This document shows positions 62,217-64,000 of a stretch of DNA of 64,000 nt, in pieces. Source of the stretch: ZC4RG25 sp023428365 (GTDB lineage: Bacteria > Pseudomonadota > Alphaproteobacteria > Rhizobiales > Hyphomicrobiaceae); NCBI GenBank assembly GCA_050283925.1, contig JBNOAI010000011.1, positions 1-64,000 on the forward strand. Reading direction: 5' to 3'. Positions within the stretch are counted from its first letter, which is position 1. Each line of letters begins with the position of its first letter. The notes below the pieces were generated by a model. The model searched no databases, was not told the DNA's origin, and saw nothing but the letters and a program-made list of their open reading frames with translations. A program made the position numbers and the translations under genes.

Positions 62217-63353
62217 TCAGTCCTTCGCGGTTTCCATCGCGGCCAACCGCTCGCGATGCTCGGTCACGAACGCCGCAAAACGTCCCTCGGCGATGGCTTT
62301 GCGCATCGCCGCCATCAATTCCTGATAGAACCAGATGTTGGCCCACGACAGCAGCATCGCGCCGAGATATTCGCCGGATTTGATCAGGTGATGCAGATAA
62401 GCGCGCGAGTAATCACGCGCTGCCGGGCATGCGCTCTGCGGATCGAGTGGCCGCAAATCTTCGGCATGGCGGGCATTGCGAATATTCACGCGCCCACCCC
62501 AGGTGAATGCCAGACCATGCCGCCCGGACCGCGTCGGCATTACGCAATCGAACATATCGATACCGCGCGCGACAGCCTCCATCAGATCCGTCGGCGTACC
62601 AACGCCCATGAGGTAGCGCGGTTTACCCGCCGGCAGATGCGGAACCGTATGCTCCAACGTCTGCAGCATCATCTCCTGGCCTTCTCCGACAGCCAGTCCG
62701 CCGATCGAATAGCCCGGCAAGTCCATCGCCACGAGCGCATCGGCTGAACGCTTCCGCAAATCCGGATACACACCGCCCTGCACGATGCCGAACAACGCCT
62801 GCCCCGGCTTGCTCATATCGGCAAACGCGATCTTGCAGCGCTCGGCCCAGCGCAGCGACAGCTCCATCGCCCGCCGCGCCTCATCCTCTCCAGCGGGATA
62901 CGAAATGCACTCATCGAGTTGCATCTGAATGTCACTGCCGAGCAGGCATTGGATTTCAACCGCGCGCTCCGGCGTCAGCATGTGCCGCGAGCCGTCGATG
63001 TGCGACTGGAACGCGACGCCCTCCTCGGTCAGCTTCCGCAATCCGGCCAGAGACATGATCTGAAAGCCGCCGGAATCGGTGAGGATCGGCCCCTGCCAAC
63101 GCATGAAGCCGTGCAGCCCTCCGAGCCGCGCCATACGTTCCGCACCCGGCCGCAACATCAAGTGATAGGTGTTTGCGAGAACGATATCCGCGCCCGCTTC
63201 CTTCACCTGCTCCGGATAAAGCGCCTTCACCGTCGCCACAGTACCGACAGGCATGAAGGCCGGTGTGCGGATCATGCCGCGCGGCGTCGTGATTTCTCCA
63301 AGACGCGCACCTGCATCCTCGGCAATCAGCCGATAACCGAACGTATTGCTCAT
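62217..63353 (-). CDS. tgt: tRNA-guanine (queuine) transglycosylase
   Basis: Exchanges guanine 34 for preQ1 in tRNAs with GUN anticodons. The 378 aa protein has the catalytic Asp segment LTDSGGFQIMSL and GIVQGGVYPDLR with FDCVMPTRSGRHG (second catalytic Asp). The usual zinc-binding CxCxxC is mostly missing: QSACPAARDYSRAYLHHL keeps one of three Cys. The His of SRAYLHHL is present. Start 63353 is preferred to an in-frame GTG at 63362. It follows queA. Confidence 0.95.
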   Translation of the reverse strand: MSNTFGYRLIAEDAGARLGEITTPRGMIRTPAFMPVGTVATVKALYPEQVKEAGADIVLANTYHLMLRPGAERMARLGGLHGFMRWQGPILTDSGGFQIMSLAGLRKLTEEGVAFQSHIDGSRHMLTPERAVEIQCLLGSDIQMQLDECISYPAGEDEARRAMELSLRWAERCKIAFADMSKPGQALFGIVQGGVYPDLRKRSADALVAMDLPGYSIGGLAVGEGQEMMLQTLEHTVPHLPAGKPRYLMGVGTPTDLMEAVARGIDMFDCVMPTRSGRHGLAFTWGGRVNIRNARHAEDLRPLDPQSACPAARDYSRAYLHHLIKSGEYLGAMLLSWANIWFYQELMAAMRKAIAEGRFAAFVTEHRERLAAMETAKD

Positions 63354-63372
63354 GCCGTCCACGCGCTCTTAC

Positions 63373-63486
63373 TGTCATCTCGGCCGTAGCGCGTCAGCGC
63401 GGAGAGCCGGGACCCAGAATTTGAATTCGAATACCGGAGTATCTGGCTCTGGGTCCCGGATCGCGCTGCGCGCGTCCGGGATGACA
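63373..63486. repeat. Palindromic intergenic repeat between queA and tgt
   Basis: A 114-bp imperfect inverted repeat. The outer ends are TGTCAT/ATGACA and the inner 12-bp arms are CCGGGACCCAGA/TCTGGGTCCCGG, around a TTGAATTCGAATACC-containing centre. Layout and sequence resemble the dispersed palindromic elements of Bradyrhizobiaceae. Only one copy is in the window, so multi-copy status is inferred. Confidence 0.6.
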
Positions 63487-63504
63487 CGATTTTTAGACGT
63501 CCCG

Positions 63505-64000
63505 TCATGCCGCCATCTCCTTCGCCGGAAACAGCAGAGATGCGTCACCGTAGGAATAAAACCGATAGCCGTTCGCAATCGCATGCGCATAGGCGCGCTG
63601 CATCAACGGCAAGCCCGAGAATGCCGATACCAGCATGAACAGCGTGGAGCGCGGCAGGTGGAAGTTGGTCATCAGAATATCCACCGCGCGGAAGCGATAT
63701 CCCGGCGTGATGAAGATCGAGGTCTCGCCCGAAAACGGATGGATGCGACCGGCGTCATCTGCGGCAGATTCCAGTAGCCGCAGCGCCGTCGTACCGATCG
63801 CGACGATGCGTCCGCCACGCTCTCTCGCAGCATTCAACGCATCCGCCGTCTCAGCGGTGATCTCGCCCCACTCCGCATGCATGCGATGATCGCTGACATC
63901 ATCAGCCTTCACCGGCAGAAAGGTTCCCGCGCCGACGTGCAGCGTTACCAGCCGTCGCTCGATGCCCCGCTCCTGCAGTTTCGCCAACAGCCGGTCGGTG
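63505..64000 (-). CDS. queA: tRNA preQ1(34) S-adenosylmethionine ribosyltransferase-isomerase, partial
   Basis: The C-terminal about 164 residues of QueA, running off the window edge at 64000. Family pieces are LVTLHVGAGTFLPVK, HRMHAEWGEIT, AIGTTALRLLES, TNLFITPGYRF-like TSIFITPGYRFRAVD, and LMTNFHLPRSTLFMLVSAF. QueA adds the cyclopentenediol precursor from SAM to preQ1-tRNA. Upstream of tgt with the same polarity, as in most bacteria, separated by the palindromic repeat. Confidence 0.95.
   Translation of the reverse strand, partial: TDRLLAKLQERGIERRLVTLHVGAGTFLPVKADDVSDHRMHAEWGEITAETADALNAARERGGRIVAIGTTALRLLESAADDAGRIHPFSGETSIFITPGYRFRAVDILMTNFHLPRSTLFMLVSAFSGLPLMQRAYAHAIANGYRFYSYGDASLLFPAKEMAA

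Noticed and set aside
1..64000. Searched by eye for CRISPR arrays, insertion sequences, integrase and phage genes
   Set aside because: No regularly spaced repeats, transposase motifs or integrase-like proteins were found.

Overview
The window reads as chromosomal DNA from an alphaproteobacterium of the Hyphomicrobiales, probably near Bradyrhizobium, Afipia or the Xanthobacteraceae. I base this on high GC, frequent GTG/TTG starts and purine-rich ribosome binding sites. The gene types fit too: a short (338 aa) 6-phosphogluconate dehydrogenase, an Omp25/31-like beta-barrel protein, adjacent gatC and gatA, a FadR-type regulator with a catabolic cluster, and a Tgt lacking most zinc cysteines. I see no insertion sequence, phage, CRISPR array or conjugative gene. 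The species is inference; no rRNA is present.

Layout. 1-130: odd homopolymer-rich end. 131-6266: pyruvate phosphate dikinase, an M20 peptidase, a secreted RNase T2 and two small unknown proteins. 6287-25236: a carbohydrate island with two similarly built halves. Each half has a minus-strand operon containing a Cof-type HAD phosphatase, divergent from a plus-strand pair ending in an amylo-alpha-1,6-glucosidase-like protein. Half one: pgl, a polyphosphate-glucokinase-like ROK kinase and HAD, opposite a GH15 glucoamylase-like enzyme and debranching protein 1. Half two: tkt, zwf, HAD, tal, pgi and gnd, opposite a GT4 glycosyltransferase and debranching protein 2. Together they could take alpha-glucan to glucose, glucose 6-phosphate and the whole pentose phosphate pathway.

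25461-37676: mixed housekeeping genes. These are small membrane or secreted proteins, an Asp/Glu racemase-like protein, a DMT transporter, an RND exporter with a thioesterase, TusA-like, aldo/keto reductase, outer-membrane protein, tRNA-Val(CAC), cold-shock protein with a textbook terminator, chorismate mutase, and gatA/gatC. 37790-41538: a DevBCA-like exporter behind a TetR regulator that has a perfect inverted repeat upstream.

41641-50443: a secreted lysozyme-fold-like protein, then the most unusual locus. A membrane-anchored metallophosphoesterase is followed by two cholesterol-oxidase-like GMC flavoproteins. Both flavoproteins carry a five-cysteine cluster, and the second is fused to an alpha/beta hydrolase with Cys at the nucleophile position. 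No function for this trio is known to me.

50655-62213: an oligopeptide-type ABC importer (binding protein, two permeases, two ATPases) with a catabolic gene set: two-subunit ThDP decarboxylase, BKACE enzyme, cupin, FAH-family enzyme, isopropylmalate/tartrate-dehydrogenase-like enzyme and a GntR/FCD regulator. It looks like uptake and breakdown of an unidentified organic acid. 62217-64000: tgt and the 3' part of queA (queuosine synthesis), separated by a palindromic intergenic repeat.
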